This document shows positions 26,087 through 35,167 of a DNA stretch of 64,000 nt, piece after piece. The stretch's first letter is position 1. Every line of letters begins with the position of its first letter. Below the pieces are notes generated by a model that did no database searches, was not told the origin of the DNA, and saw nothing but the letters and a program-made list of their open reading frames with translations. This stretch comes from Mycolicibacterium aromaticivorans JS19b1 = JCM 16368. Its GTDB lineage: Bacteria; Actinomycetota; Actinomycetes; Mycobacteriales; Mycobacteriaceae. The stretch is from positions 3,472,001 to 3,536,000 of the forward strand of contig NZ_JALN02000001.1 in assembly GCF_000559085.1 (NCBI RefSeq), in the 5' to 3' direction. Made by a program: the position numbers and the translations under genes.

Positions 26087-29000
26087 ATGAGCAGAAAACG
26101 TGGACGGCAGATCGGCGCAGCAACGTTTGCCTTGGGCGTCGCGTTGGCGGGACCGCAAATCGCGATCGCGGCCGCCGACGCACCGGACGCCCCGTCTACA
26201 TCCGCGGGTGCCCACGCCGGGCCGGCGTCCCGCACCCCGTCGACCGCTGCCGAGGTCCGCAAGGCCCCTACTCGAGCTCGTAACAAGACAAGTGCTGCCG
26301 CCACACCGCAGACCGCGTCGTCCGCCGGATCCGCCACCCCATCGCGCGGTGTCGCATCCAGCCGACGGGCCGTAACCCGCACTGCCACAGCGACATCAGA
26401 GACGGCGGGTGCCACATCGGTGGCGGCTCCCCGGGTGGATCCGGCCTGCCCGTTGTGCCGGGCAGCGCACGCCCAAAGCCTCGACCAGACCCTCGTGATA
26501 ACCGTCAACCGCGCGTTCAATTCGGCGTTCACACTGCTCTCCGGTGGTGGCCCGCTCTCCGATGTGTTCACCGGTGCACTTGTTCTCGTCCGACGGTCGC
26601 TGTTCTTCGTCCCGGAGGGCGTGACAGCCAGCACGACGACCAACGGGTTGACGGTGAACGTCAACTCCGGAAGCGTCGCGTACTTCCGGCAGAACGGCTC
26701 GGGGGTGCAGGTTTCCGGCGATCCCGGGTTCTGGAACGCGACCACCTACACCAGCGACCACGTGGCTGTGGCCGGTGCCGGTAACGGTGGCGCCGGCGTC
26801 GTGCTCACCTCCGGGACCATCGCCGGTGACCTGACCACCGATCAGATCGACGCCGTGAGATTCGAGTCCGGGTCGGCGTTCACCGGGAAGGTCGCGGTGA
26901 CAGCCACTGGTCTGCTCACGCTCCGCGACGGCGTGCGCGGTCTCGCAGGTGTCGCCCTGAACGCCCCGGCGATCGTACTGGACAACAACGTCGAGATCGA
27001 CGGCGGCTCAGGCGACGCGGCGTTCGCCGGAACTGTCGACGCCGCCAGGGCCGGCAAGCAGTCGCTGACCGTCACAGCACTGGGCACCACCACCTTCGCC
27101 GGCGACGTCGGTGCCACTGCCGCGCTTTCCAGCCTGCTGACTCAAGGCATCGCACCGTTGGCGATCACCCAGTCCAACAACACCAAGACGATCGCCCTGC
27201 ACTTCCTGCCGTGGGTCGAGAATCCGGTCACCGGCACGAACGAAGTGAAATACGGCATCGATGTGGCGGTGGGCGGCAACCCCTCGCAAGTCTACGAATT
27301 CGACACCGGTGGCAACGGCTTCTTCGCCGGCTACAACCAGCCCTTCTGGCAGGGAGTGCCGATCACCAGCGACCCGGTGTCGATCCTGTTCACCTCGGGC
27401 AATCAATTCAACGCGGTCGTCGCCACTCCCACGGTCACCATCGGCCAGGGCAACCACACGGTCACCACCGCGCCCATCGACGTCGGCGCGATCCTGAGCG
27501 GAAGTTCGCCCAAGACAGGGACTTTCGTGTTCACCGATCCCGCTGCGCCACCGATCGAGGGCAGCTTCTTCGGCGATTTCGGCGCTTCACTGGCCGTGCT
27601 GCCGGTCTCGGGAACCTCCTACCTGCTGGCGAACCCGCTGCTTCAGCTGCCCGGAAACCTGTCCAACGGGTACCTCGTTCAACTCGGCCCGATCGGTGTC
27701 ACGCCGCAGGTGACCGTGGGTCTCACCGATAGCCTTCGCGCGCAATTCCCCTACGCCGTTCCCATCGCCCCCGCGCCGGGCGGCGGCACCTACCCGGTGT
27801 CCGGGCTGCCGCAGCTGAACCTGTTCGGTATCTACCCAAGCTATTTCGCACAAGAATCCCCGACGAGCCCGCTGGTTCCGATCCAACAAGACGGCTGCGG
27901 AAATGACTGCGCGTTACCGACCGTCATCGACAGCGGCGCCCCCAGCACGAGCATTCGCCTTGGCGACCAGAAGGGGCCATTCGAGACACCGGGTGGCCAA
28001 TTGCAACCGGGCGTGAGTTTCGTCGCGCAGTTCCCGACTGCCGAAGGCAAGCCACCGCTGACATGGACGTTCGTCGCGGGAAACAACGGGTCGGTGAATC
28101 TGGTCGACTACGCCAACAGTTCGGCGGCGTTTTCGGGCGACAACCTCAACACCGGACTGAATATCTACAACAACTACGACGTGATGTTCGACGTGCAGGA
28201 CCAGGTTCTGCGCTTGCGGCCGACCGGCGGCCAGTCCATGGTCATCGCGAATTCGGTGACGACGACCGGGACACAGACCTACCGGCAGAACGCCGAACTG
28301 AACGGGACCTACACCACCGGCGGTGCCGACTTCTCCGTCGCAGGCGTCACCACGCTCACCGGGGACACCGTGATCAACGCCGGCGCCGGCAACGTCACGT
28401 TCTCCGGCAACGTCGACAGCCCGACCCCGGCCGGTTCGGATCCTGCCACTCCGATGGCGCTGACGGTTAACTCCAGCGGTACAACGACATTCGCGCGACC
28501 GGTGGGGTCGCTGTCAGCGCTATCTTCACTAACAACGGATGCCGGTGGCAGAACCGACAGTTTCCAGGTCGACACCGTCGGCACTCAGAACTACGGCGAC
28601 GATGTCACTTTGCAGGGCAAGTACGTCACGCAGCAGGGCAGTTTCCTGGTGTCCGGCGACACCATACTGGGCGCGGGAGTCAGCGTCCAAGCCCTCGACA
28701 ACTACTCCCAGTACCCACCGCAGCCCGGCGGGATCACGTTCAGCGGCAAGGTCGACTCCCAGCCCGGTCGCGGCTACACGTTGGATCTGCAGAGCGGCGG
28801 CGGAAAGATGGTCCTGGTCGGTGACGTCGGCTCGACAAATCCGTTGGGCGGGTTGACCGCCGAGAGTGCGGGAGCGCCTGCAGGAACCAACCCCGAGTTC
28901 GTCGCCAGCGGCAGGATCACCATGGACGGCAGCCTGGGATTCGCCAACGACAACGGTCTGGTGATCAGTGACGGCGTCACCACCAAACTCACTTCCGGCG

Positions 29001-29950
29001 GCCTCATCACCAACTTCGGCAACGACGGAATCCTGGTGACCTCTCAGGCCGGGACGCAGGTGAGCGGCTTCGCGGTGAGTGGCAGCGGCTCGGCCAACAT
29101 CGCGACCGACGGTGCAGCCAATGTCACGATCACCAATAACGCCGTCTCTGGCGGCGCCGGCTCCGGCGTGGACCTCAAGAAGTCAACGGCCGTCACCCTC
29201 AGCGGCAACTCGATCAGAGGAGCCGGCGGCGCGGGGCTCCGCGCCGACCAGCTGCACAACTCGATCATCTCCAACAACACCATCGCTGCCAACACCGGTG
29301 AAGCCGTACGGCTCACCAACTCCGCGAACGTGACGGTCAGTGGAAACACCGTCAACAGCAACGGATCAGATGGTGTGTACGCCGACGGGCTGACCGATTC
29401 CAGTATCTCCGGCAACAACATCACTGCGAATCAAGGTAACGGGATTTACTCCACCGACTCGACGACGATTCAGATCGTGTCGAACACCATCAGCGGCAAT
29501 GGATTCAACGGTGTGTCGATCGATAAGGGGTCGACAGGCAACGCGATCCTGTCCAACTCGATATCCGGCAATGACGCTGCGAAAGCCGGCGGTCTCGGCA
29601 TCTCGCTCAACAACGGCGACGGCAACGACGGGCAGGCCGCCCCTCGAGAAATTCAGGCCGTGCAGACCGGCGCGTCGTCGAATGAGCTTCAGGTATCCGG
29701 CAAGCTGAATCCGCAGGGGTACACCGGCGAGTACACCGTGCAGGTGTTCTACTCACCAGCCACCGATGCACCGAATATCGAGGGCCAGCAATTCCTTGGG
29801 CAGGAGGATGTTTCCCTCACCGGGCAAGACTTCTCATTCAGCCTGCCCCTCGATACCTTGCTGCCAGCCGGGTACATCACCGTGACGGCCACTCCGAAGG
29901 ACGGCGCGCCCAACACATCCGAATTCTCGAATGGCGCCGCTCTTCAATAG
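26087..29950 (+). CDS. Giant secreted protein: pepsin-like aspartic protease domain plus beta-helix
   Basis: 1287 aa, paralogue of the leftward neighbour without its second protease insert. Signal peptide to about residue 31 (IAIAAADA), Ala/Ser/Thr-rich linker, then CPLC (Cys121/Cys124). Next is the conserved segment NRAFNSAFTLL...VLVRRSLFFVPEGV. The pepsin-like domain (~385-715) has EFDTGGNGFFAGY (Asp406), VIDSGAPSTS (Asp615) and YDVMFDVQDQVLRLRP. Haemagglutinin-type repeats follow, then an uninterrupted right-handed beta-helix of ~20-25-residue rungs such as NVTVSGNTVNSNGSDGVYA. An Ig-like C-terminal domain (YTVQVFYSPATDAPNIEGQ) ends it. ATG 26087 is chosen for GGGGG 5 nt upstream; TTG 26075 is a weaker alternative. 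Probably a cell-surface or released adhesin with proteolytic or autoprocessing ability. Confidence 0.9.
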   Translation: MSRKRGRQIGAATFALGVALAGPQIAIAAADAPDAPSTSAGAHAGPASRTPSTAAEVRKAPTRARNKTSAAATPQTASSAGSATPSRGVASSRRAVTRTATATSETAGATSVAAPRVDPACPLCRAAHAQSLDQTLVITVNRAFNSAFTLLSGGGPLSDVFTGALVLVRRSLFFVPEGVTASTTTNGLTVNVNSGSVAYFRQNGSGVQVSGDPGFWNATTYTSDHVAVAGAGNGGAGVVLTSGTIAGDLTTDQIDAVRFESGSAFTGKVAVTATGLLTLRDGVRGLAGVALNAPAIVLDNNVEIDGGSGDAAFAGTVDAARAGKQSLTVTALGTTTFAGDVGATAALSSLLTQGIAPLAITQSNNTKTIALHFLPWVENPVTGTNEVKYGIDVAVGGNPSQVYEFDTGGNGFFAGYNQPFWQGVPITSDPVSILFTSGNQFNAVVATPTVTIGQGNHTVTTAPIDVGAILSGSSPKTGTFVFTDPAAPPIEGSFFGDFGASLAVLPVSGTSYLLANPLLQLPGNLSNGYLVQLGPIGVTPQVTVGLTDSLRAQFPYAVPIAPAPGGGTYPVSGLPQLNLFGIYPSYFAQESPTSPLVPIQQDGCGNDCALPTVIDSGAPSTSIRLGDQKGPFETPGGQLQPGVSFVAQFPTAEGKPPLTWTFVAGNNGSVNLVDYANSSAAFSGDNLNTGLNIYNNYDVMFDVQDQVLRLRPTGGQSMVIANSVTTTGTQTYRQNAELNGTYTTGGADFSVAGVTTLTGDTVINAGAGNVTFSGNVDSPTPAGSDPATPMALTVNSSGTTTFARPVGSLSALSSLTTDAGGRTDSFQVDTVGTQNYGDDVTLQGKYVTQQGSFLVSGDTILGAGVSVQALDNYSQYPPQPGGITFSGKVDSQPGRGYTLDLQSGGGKMVLVGDVGSTNPLGGLTAESAGAPAGTNPEFVASGRITMDGSLGFANDNGLVISDGVTTKLTSGGLITNFGNDGILVTSQAGTQVSGFAVSGSGSANIATDGAANVTITNNAVSGGAGSGVDLKKSTAVTLSGNSIRGAGGAGLRADQLHNSIISNNTIAANTGEAVRLTNSANVTVSGNTVNSNGSDGVYADGLTDSSISGNNITANQGNGIYSTDSTTIQIVSNTISGNGFNGVSIDKGSTGNAILSNSISGNDAAKAGGLGISLNNGDGNDGQAAPREIQAVQTGASSNELQVSGKLNPQGYTGEYTVQVFYSPATDAPNIEGQQFLGQEDVSLTGQDFSFSLPLDTLLPAGYITVTATPKDGAPNTSEFSNGAALQ

Positions 29951-29994
29951 AACTGGACCTCTACCACCCCGGAAGGGTGACAGCCGTTGCCGCG

Positions 29995-30819
29995 TCAGCG
30001 GCTTCGGCCGCTGCCTCCCACTGCATGCTTGGCCCCGCCGGTGCTCGTCGACTTCTTCGACGAGGTGCCGGCAGCGGGGGAGCTACCGCGCCCCTTCGCT
30101 GGAAGCGCGGCCGCGGTGCGGCTGGGCGCGGCATTCGCGGATTTCGCGCCCGGGGTTGCGGCGCTGCGACCGGAGCGGCCGGTGCCGGCCGGGGAGTCGC
30201 TGGCGCTCGCGACGCGAGCCACGCGGTCGGCTGACGGCGCGGCCGCGGGCAGCGAGATAGCCCGCGACACTGATGACGCGGCCTGCACCAGGCCCGCGAC
30301 GATCAGGGCCGGCGGCAAGAGCGCATAGATGAGCGCACCAACCGCCACCGCGGTTCCCGTCAAAGCCGGGGTCATGGTTCCGCCCGCGGCGGCGACGAAC
30401 GGACGCATGAGGACAACCAGGACCGCCGCGCTCCCCGTGAGGGTGACCGGAAAGCCGAGGTACCAGGCCGGGGTCAGCAGTGCAGCGGCTCCGGCGATGA
30501 CCAAACCTTGAGTGAAACTGTAGATGGGCTCAGGTACCACAACCACGACGGAGGCCGGGGTCTGTGCTGCTCCAATGGAATTCGCGCCGTCGTGCTTGAG
30601 TGCCGAAGCGAGGCCGTCGACTGCGGTCGATGTCACGGCCGCGGCCAGTGTGGCTGCGAGTTCGACCGCCCGGCCGACGTGGGGCCGGGCCACCTCGCCT
30701 GGCGCGGCGGCTCCACAACCAGCTGCCAACACGACGGCGGCGATCCCCGCAGCGCAAACACTCCGCAACCCGTCGCGGAATCTCACGGTCCATGTCGTCG
30801 CGCCAACTGCTGCGGTCAC
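29995..30819 (-). CDS. Hypothetical membrane protein with Ala/Ser-rich basic tail
   Basis: 274 aa. It has an N-terminal hydrophobic segment with a lipobox-like VLAAGC, then two or three membrane-spanning stretches (LVIAGAAALLTPAWYLGFPVT, AAVLVVLMRPFVAAAG and VGALIYALLPPALIVAGLVQ). The C-terminal ~80 residues are low complexity, rich in Ala, Ser, Lys and Arg. No family is recognised. It is convergent with the giant protein gene, about 44 bp away. Opposite-strand frames of similar length exist, but this one has the coherent signal/TM pattern. Similar Ala-rich exported proteins occur in environmental mycobacteria. Confidence 0.6.
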   Translation of the reverse strand: MTAAVGATTWTVRFRDGLRSVCAAGIAAVVLAAGCGAAAPGEVARPHVGRAVELAATLAAAVTSTAVDGLASALKHDGANSIGAAQTPASVVVVVPEPIYSFTQGLVIAGAAALLTPAWYLGFPVTLTGSAAVLVVLMRPFVAAAGGTMTPALTGTAVAVGALIYALLPPALIVAGLVQAASSVSRAISLPAAAPSADRVARVASASDSPAGTGRSGRSAATPGAKSANAAPSRTAAALPAKGRGSSPAAGTSSKKSTSTGGAKHAVGGSGRSR

Positions 30820-30845
30820 GCCGTGTCCTTTGTTCGGGCAGATTG

Positions 30846-30866
30846 TTCCTGAGAAATTATCAGGAA
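30846..30866. repeat. TTCCTGA inverted repeat in intergenic DNA
   Basis: TTCCTGA (30846-30852) and TCAGGAA (30860-30866) form a perfect 7-bp dyad with a 7-nt AT-rich centre, 27 bp upstream of the leftward membrane-protein gene. It resembles an operator. A second small hairpin (GAGCGG/CCGCTC, 30984-31000) sits just before the GGDEF gene. Confidence 0.4.
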
Positions 30867-31021
30867 GACTGGCAAAGGATCGCGTTTCGGGTTCCGGGTG
30901 CGCGTCGCATCAAGTCGCATCAAACAGTGGTGTCTCGCCGGCCTTCGCTGAATCTGTGAAATTATTGACGAGTGCGTAATGAAGAGCGGCTTGTCCGCTC
31001 CACCGTGGTAGCTGAACCGCG

Positions 31022-32098
31022 ATGGACCTGATAGCTCTCGGCCGCGCCCGCCAGGCGGTGCTGCGGCTCGGTGTCGTGCTGATCATGGTCGGCGCGATGA
31101 TCGTCGGCACGTCGCCGGGCGACTGGCTCGCGGAGTGCATCTGGATCGCGGTCTATGCGCTCGCCGCGATCGGCGCGGCGGTTCTCGCGGTCTCACCGGC
31201 CGGCAAGTTGATCAGCGGACCACGGTGGCGCATCGCCACCGCCGCGACCGACATCGTGGCGCTGGCGGGCTTCCATCTGCTGACGTCGGGCGGCTACGTC
31301 CCGTTGTTGCTCATCGGGCTCCTTCCGTTGATGGTGATTGTCGAGTTGTCCTGGCAGCGCGCGGCAATTGTGTTGTCGCTGAGCGTGGTTGCGTTCGTAG
31401 GTACGCTGTTCGCCGATACCTCCATCCACCAGAGGATCGGATGGCCGGCGGCCTGGTTCCTCGTCGTCGTATACGCGTACCTGTGCTGTGCGGCATTCCT
31501 CGCGACCTATGTGCACGCGCGCCAGATTGCCGAAATCTCCTCCGAGCGCTCCGCGAGTGAGCGTCTGGCCCACCAGGCCACCCACGACGACCTGACCGGC
31601 CTACCGAATCGTGCGTATGTGCTGGCCCGGATCACCGACGCGCTGACACGCGCTGGGCGTGATGCGTTGTCCGGCGTGCTGTTTCTCGATATCGACGATT
31701 TGAAGGTCATCAACGACTCGTTGGGTCACGACGCCGGCGACACTATGCTTCAGACCGCCGCGCAACGCCTCGCGCGTTCCGTACGAGCCGGGGATGTGGT
31801 CGCCCGGCTCGGCGGCGACGAATTCGTCGCGCTGCTGTTCGGCCCGACCACCCGCGAGGCGCTGGACGGACTCAGTGAGCGAATGCATGCCGCGCTGGCC
31901 GAACCGGTGCGCATCGGTGCGACCACCTTGCGCATGACCGCCAGCATCGGCATCGCCCCGATCAACGAGCGCGACGAGAACACCGCGGCCACCATACTGC
32001 GAGACGCGGATCATGCGATGTATCAGGCGAAGAGGCTGGGTCGCGGCAAGAGTGCTTACGCCACTGAACAACTCGTCGACACGACCGGTTCGACCTAG
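31022..32098 (+). CDS. Membrane diguanylate cyclase (GGDEF)
   Basis: 358 aa. Five or six TM segments occupy residues ~12-165 in a MASE-like sensor, then a short linker, then a GGDEF domain (~185-345) with THDDLTGLPNR, LFLDIDDLKVINDSLGH and an intact RLGGDEF (residues 264-268). An inhibitory I-site RxxD (RAGD, 255-258) sits the canonical five residues before it. It should make c-di-GMP with product inhibition. There is no EAL domain. No Shine-Dalgarno is visible before ATG 31022, so translation may be leaderless. Confidence 0.93.
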   Translation: MDLIALGRARQAVLRLGVVLIMVGAMIVGTSPGDWLAECIWIAVYALAAIGAAVLAVSPAGKLISGPRWRIATAATDIVALAGFHLLTSGGYVPLLLIGLLPLMVIVELSWQRAAIVLSLSVVAFVGTLFADTSIHQRIGWPAAWFLVVVYAYLCCAAFLATYVHARQIAEISSERSASERLAHQATHDDLTGLPNRAYVLARITDALTRAGRDALSGVLFLDIDDLKVINDSLGHDAGDTMLQTAAQRLARSVRAGDVVARLGGDEFVALLFGPTTREALDGLSERMHAALAEPVRIGATTLRMTASIGIAPINERDENTAATILRDADHAMYQAKRLGRGKSAYATEQLVDTTGST

Positions 32099-32112
32099 CG
32101 CAGGTGTACTGG

Positions 32113-33198
32113 TCACACCGACAGGATGTGCCCTTCACTGGCCGGAACGGTCCCGTCCAGCAGCGCCGCATAACACTGCTCAACGGCCTCGCGGCCTTCT
32201 GAGGTCACCACAGTCATCCACGGCCGCTCGGCGTCGTCGATGCGTGCCAGGAACGCCGTCCACACCGCGGCCAGCCGCTCCTGCAGTCCCTGCGGCCCCC
32301 ACTCCGCAGCACGCTTGCGGGCTTGTTCGGGCGCGAAGAACAACTGCGGCGGCGGGCCCGGCAATTCACCGCCGCCGCCCATTGCATCCCAATGTGTCGC
32401 GCCCACCGCGCAGCTATAGGCCAGCAGATCGCCGAGTCTGCGATGGACCGCACCGCGCACCGCGGTGTCGCCGCTCATGTCGACGTACACCGATGCGACC
32501 TCGGGAAGAGTGCCCACGTCCTGGTAACAGAGGACGTCGTCGTAACAGCCCAGGGAGCGGGTGAATTCGGCGTTGGCCGGTGACGTCAGCCCGACGACGG
32601 TGACGTCCCCGCCGCGCTGTGCGAGGCAGAACGCGGTACCGTAGGCGGTCTTGCTGGATGCGCTGGACAGGATCACCGTCGTGGCGCCGAAGAATGCGTT
32701 GTCGGCAAGGAAGTCGTCGATCAGGAACGACGTGGCGAACAGCGGACGTAGCAGCGCCTGCTGCGGCTCGCGGTCGGCTCGATAACCGGGGTCGGCGCTG
32801 CACCGCACGTACTGGTTGTAGACCGCGTGCAGGGCGCAACGATGCTCGGAACCCTCGGCGAAACCGCCCGGGTGCACATCGGTGGCCCGCACTACCGCCT
32901 CGTCGGCGATCGGCCAGTAACCGTAGAAACGCTCGTCGATTTCCACTCCGGGACAGCGTGATTCGATGACCGTGGCGAAGCCCCATACCGGGACATGACC
33001 GGTGCCCCATTCGGCGGTCGGAAAGAACTGCCAGTAGTTCATCACGTCACCGAGCGCGGCGTAGGTGATGTTGTTCGATGTCAGGGCGAAAGCGTCGATG
33101 CGCAGGCGCACGTCGCCGTCCCCCAGGCTGGGTGCGGGTGACTCGTCCCAGTGAGTGGTGCGCAGATCATTGCGCTGCACCACGAAGCTCGTCGTCAT
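32113..33198 (-). CDS. DUF2855 family protein
   Basis: 361 aa. Medium-chain-dehydrogenase-like fold without zinc ligands: the N-terminal half has VRLRIDAFALTSNNITYAALGD, the second half a cofactor-like region (TTVILSSASSKTAYGTAF and VVGLTSPAN). These are the hallmarks of DUF2855, which is of unknown function. ATG 33198 is 11 bp after the stop of the PP2C phosphatase, so it is the last gene of the rsbQ-rsbP operon. This linkage suggests a role in the stress output, or simple hitchhiking. Confidence 0.88.
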   Translation of the reverse strand: MTTSFVVQRNDLRTTHWDESPAPSLGDGDVRLRIDAFALTSNNITYAALGDVMNYWQFFPTAEWGTGHVPVWGFATVIESRCPGVEIDERFYGYWPIADEAVVRATDVHPGGFAEGSEHRCALHAVYNQYVRCSADPGYRADREPQQALLRPLFATSFLIDDFLADNAFFGATTVILSSASSKTAYGTAFCLAQRGGDVTVVGLTSPANAEFTRSLGCYDDVLCYQDVGTLPEVASVYVDMSGDTAVRGAVHRRLGDLLAYSCAVGATHWDAMGGGGELPGPPPQLFFAPEQARKRAAEWGPQGLQERLAAVWTAFLARIDDAERPWMTVVTSEGREAVEQCYAALLDGTVPASEGHILSV

Positions 33199-33209
33199 CG
33201 GCTCTCCAA

Positions 33210-34355
33210 TCATTGCGGTACACCCAGCGCAAGCACTGCTGTGTCGTCCTCGATGCCGGCTCCGAAAGAGCCCAGCAGCTGGCGGATTTGGGCGATCAAC
33301 GCATCAGCGCCGACCGGCCCCAACGCCGTGACGAATCGACGCAGGGCGCCGTCGTCGTCGTATCGGCGTTTGCCGTCACCGACTCGTGCCTCGGTCAGGC
33401 CGTCGCTGTAGAGCAGCATGGTGTCGCCCGGCGCGAGTCGCAGCGCGGCGTCGACGAACCGCGGCCGGTCGGTCAGGCCGACTGCCATCCCGCCGGTGAT
33501 ATCCAGATAGCTGACCTCGCCGGAGCGCTCCACCAGCAGCGGTGCCGGATGCCCGCCGCTGGCCAGGCGCACCTCGAACCCGTCGTCTTTCTGGGTGAGA
33601 GTGCCGAAAATAACTGTGCAGAAGCGTGTTTGCCCATCGCGATGCTCTTGGCCGATCACGGTGTTCAGCCGGTGCAGCACAGTCATCGGGTCGGGGTCGA
33701 CGACAGCTGCGGTGCGCAGGGTATAGCGGGTCAGCGATGTGATCGCCGCGGCTGCCGGACCCTTGCCGCACACGTCGCCGAGGAAGAATCCAGATATGTT
33801 GTGCGACAACGGGAACAGGTCGTAGAAGTCGCCGCCGATGTCTTGTACCGAGGCGTGGTAGTGAGCGGCTGCGGCTAGTCCCTCAGGGACCGACAATGAC
33901 GGCGGCAACAGCGAGCGCCGCAGGGTCTCGGCCAATGACTGCGCCCTGGCCCGTTCGGACTCGGCGCGCTGGCGCTCGTCGAGCAGCTCCCGTTCGTACG
34001 AGCGTCGTTCGCGGGCGTCTTGGATGTCGACGCGCAGCAGCGCAGGTCGACCGTCCGCCCCGCGTTTGACGTTGGCGGTCAGAAACACCGATCGGCGTGA
34101 GCCATCAGCGGCCCGCAGCTCCACGCTGATGCCGTCGAGTTGGCCACTCATCTGCAACAGCGGAGCGAAGTGCGTCTCGAAGTGGATGCGCCCACCGATG
34201 GTGAAAAGATCAGTGATCAGCTTGCCGTGCAACGCATTCGGTGTAGTGCCGAGCCAAGACGCCAGCGTGGCGTTGGCGTCGACGATACGCCCGTCGGGGG
34301 TCGCCGCCAGCTGACCGCTTGGCGCGTTTTGCCACAGATCCTCAGCGTCGGTCAT
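33210..34355 (-). CDS. rsbP: RsbP-like PAS / PP2C (SpoIIE) phosphatase
   Basis: 381 aa. A PAS domain (~10-120; PDGRIVDANATLASWLG and DIQDARERRSYEREL) is followed by a coiled-coil signalling helix (~120-150) and a SpoIIE-type PP2C domain (~165-381). Metal-ligand motifs: IGGDFYDLF, GDVCGKGPAAA, LYSDGLTEAR and IEDDTAVLAL. In Bacillus, RsbP dephosphorylates the anti-anti-sigma factor RsbV in energy stress, when its partner RsbQ signals through the PAS domain. Its ATG overlaps the rsbQ stop (ATGA). No RsbV/RsbW or sigma factor is in this window. Confidence 0.92.
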   Translation of the reverse strand: MTDAEDLWQNAPSGQLAATPDGRIVDANATLASWLGTTPNALHGKLITDLFTIGGRIHFETHFAPLLQMSGQLDGISVELRAADGSRRSVFLTANVKRGADGRPALLRVDIQDARERRSYERELLDERQRAESERARAQSLAETLRRSLLPPSLSVPEGLAAAAHYHASVQDIGGDFYDLFPLSHNISGFFLGDVCGKGPAAAAITSLTRYTLRTAAVVDPDPMTVLHRLNTVIGQEHRDGQTRFCTVIFGTLTQKDDGFEVRLASGGHPAPLLVERSGEVSYLDITGGMAVGLTDRPRFVDAALRLAPGDTMLLYSDGLTEARVGDGKRRYDDDGALRRFVTALGPVGADALIAQIRQLLGSFGAGIEDDTAVLALGVPQ

Positions 34356-35149
34356 GCGGAGGCGAATGCCGCGAGGGCCTCTGCGGTGGCCTCGGGTGCG
34401 CTCACGTGCGGGCAGTGGCCGGTGGCGTCCAGGGTGATGAGCTGGGCGTCGGGAATGTGATCGCGGACGTATGCGCCGACTTCGGGCGGCGCGATGACGT
34501 CCTGGCGGCAGTCGATGATCAGCGTGGGGACTCCGACATTGGCGAGGTCGGCGCGGTTGTCGGACAGGAATGTGGCGCGGGCGAAGACCTTCGCGGCCGC
34601 GGGGTTGGTGCGGCAGAAGGTCGCGGTGAGGTCCTCGGCGAGTTCGGGGCGGTCGGCGTTGCCCATGATCGCCGGCGCCATCGATCGCGACCAGCCGAGG
34701 TAATTGCTTTCCAGCGATTCGAGGAGCTCGTCGATGTCGGCGCGGCTGAAGCCACCGCGGTAGCCGTCGTCATCGATGTAGCGCGGGGACGGGGTGATCA
34801 TCGCGAGCTTGCCGAAGCGGGCAGGCGCGCGGGACGCCGCCAGGGCGCCGATCATGGCGGCCACCGAGTGCCCGACGAGTGTCACGTCGTGCAGGTCGAG
34901 GGCCTCGGCAATCTCCACCACGTCGTCGGCGTAACCCTGCAGGGACGAGTACTTGACCGGATCCCACGCCTCGGGGTCGGCGTTGCCAGAACCGACGTGG
35001 TCGAACAAAACGATGTCGAAACGGTTCTGCAGCAAGGCTGCCACCGGGTGCCAGAGGTGCTGGTCGCAGCCGAAGCCGTGCGCCAACAGAAGAGTCGGTC
35101 CGTCGGCCGCACCCATGCGGGTCACGTTGTTGCGGGAGACGACGTCCAT
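34352..35149 (-). CDS. rsbQ: RsbQ-like alpha/beta hydrolase
   Basis: 265 aa. Very close in pattern to Bacillus RsbQ along its whole length: HGFGCDQHLWHPVA, LFDHVGSGNADPEAWDP, GYADDVVEIAEALDL, VGHSVAAMIG, a cap region with NYLGW and ATGHCPHVS. The catalytic triad fits Ser95, Asp217 and His245, at almost the same numbers as in RsbQ. RsbQ is thought to make or deliver a hydrophobic ligand that activates RsbP through its PAS domain. This is the same fold used by strigolactone and karrikin receptors. It overlaps rsbP by four bases. Confidence 0.94.
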   Translation of the reverse strand: MDVVSRNNVTRMGAADGPTLLLAHGFGCDQHLWHPVAALLQNRFDIVLFDHVGSGNADPEAWDPVKYSSLQGYADDVVEIAEALDLHDVTLVGHSVAAMIGALAASRAPARFGKLAMITPSPRYIDDDGYRGGFSRADIDELLESLESNYLGWSRSMAPAIMGNADRPELAEDLTATFCRTNPAAAKVFARATFLSDNRADLANVGVPTLIIDCRQDVIAPPEVGAYVRDHIPDAQLITLDATGHCPHVSAPEATAEALAAFASA

Positions 35150-35167
35150 CAGGGCATTCTTGCGCAG

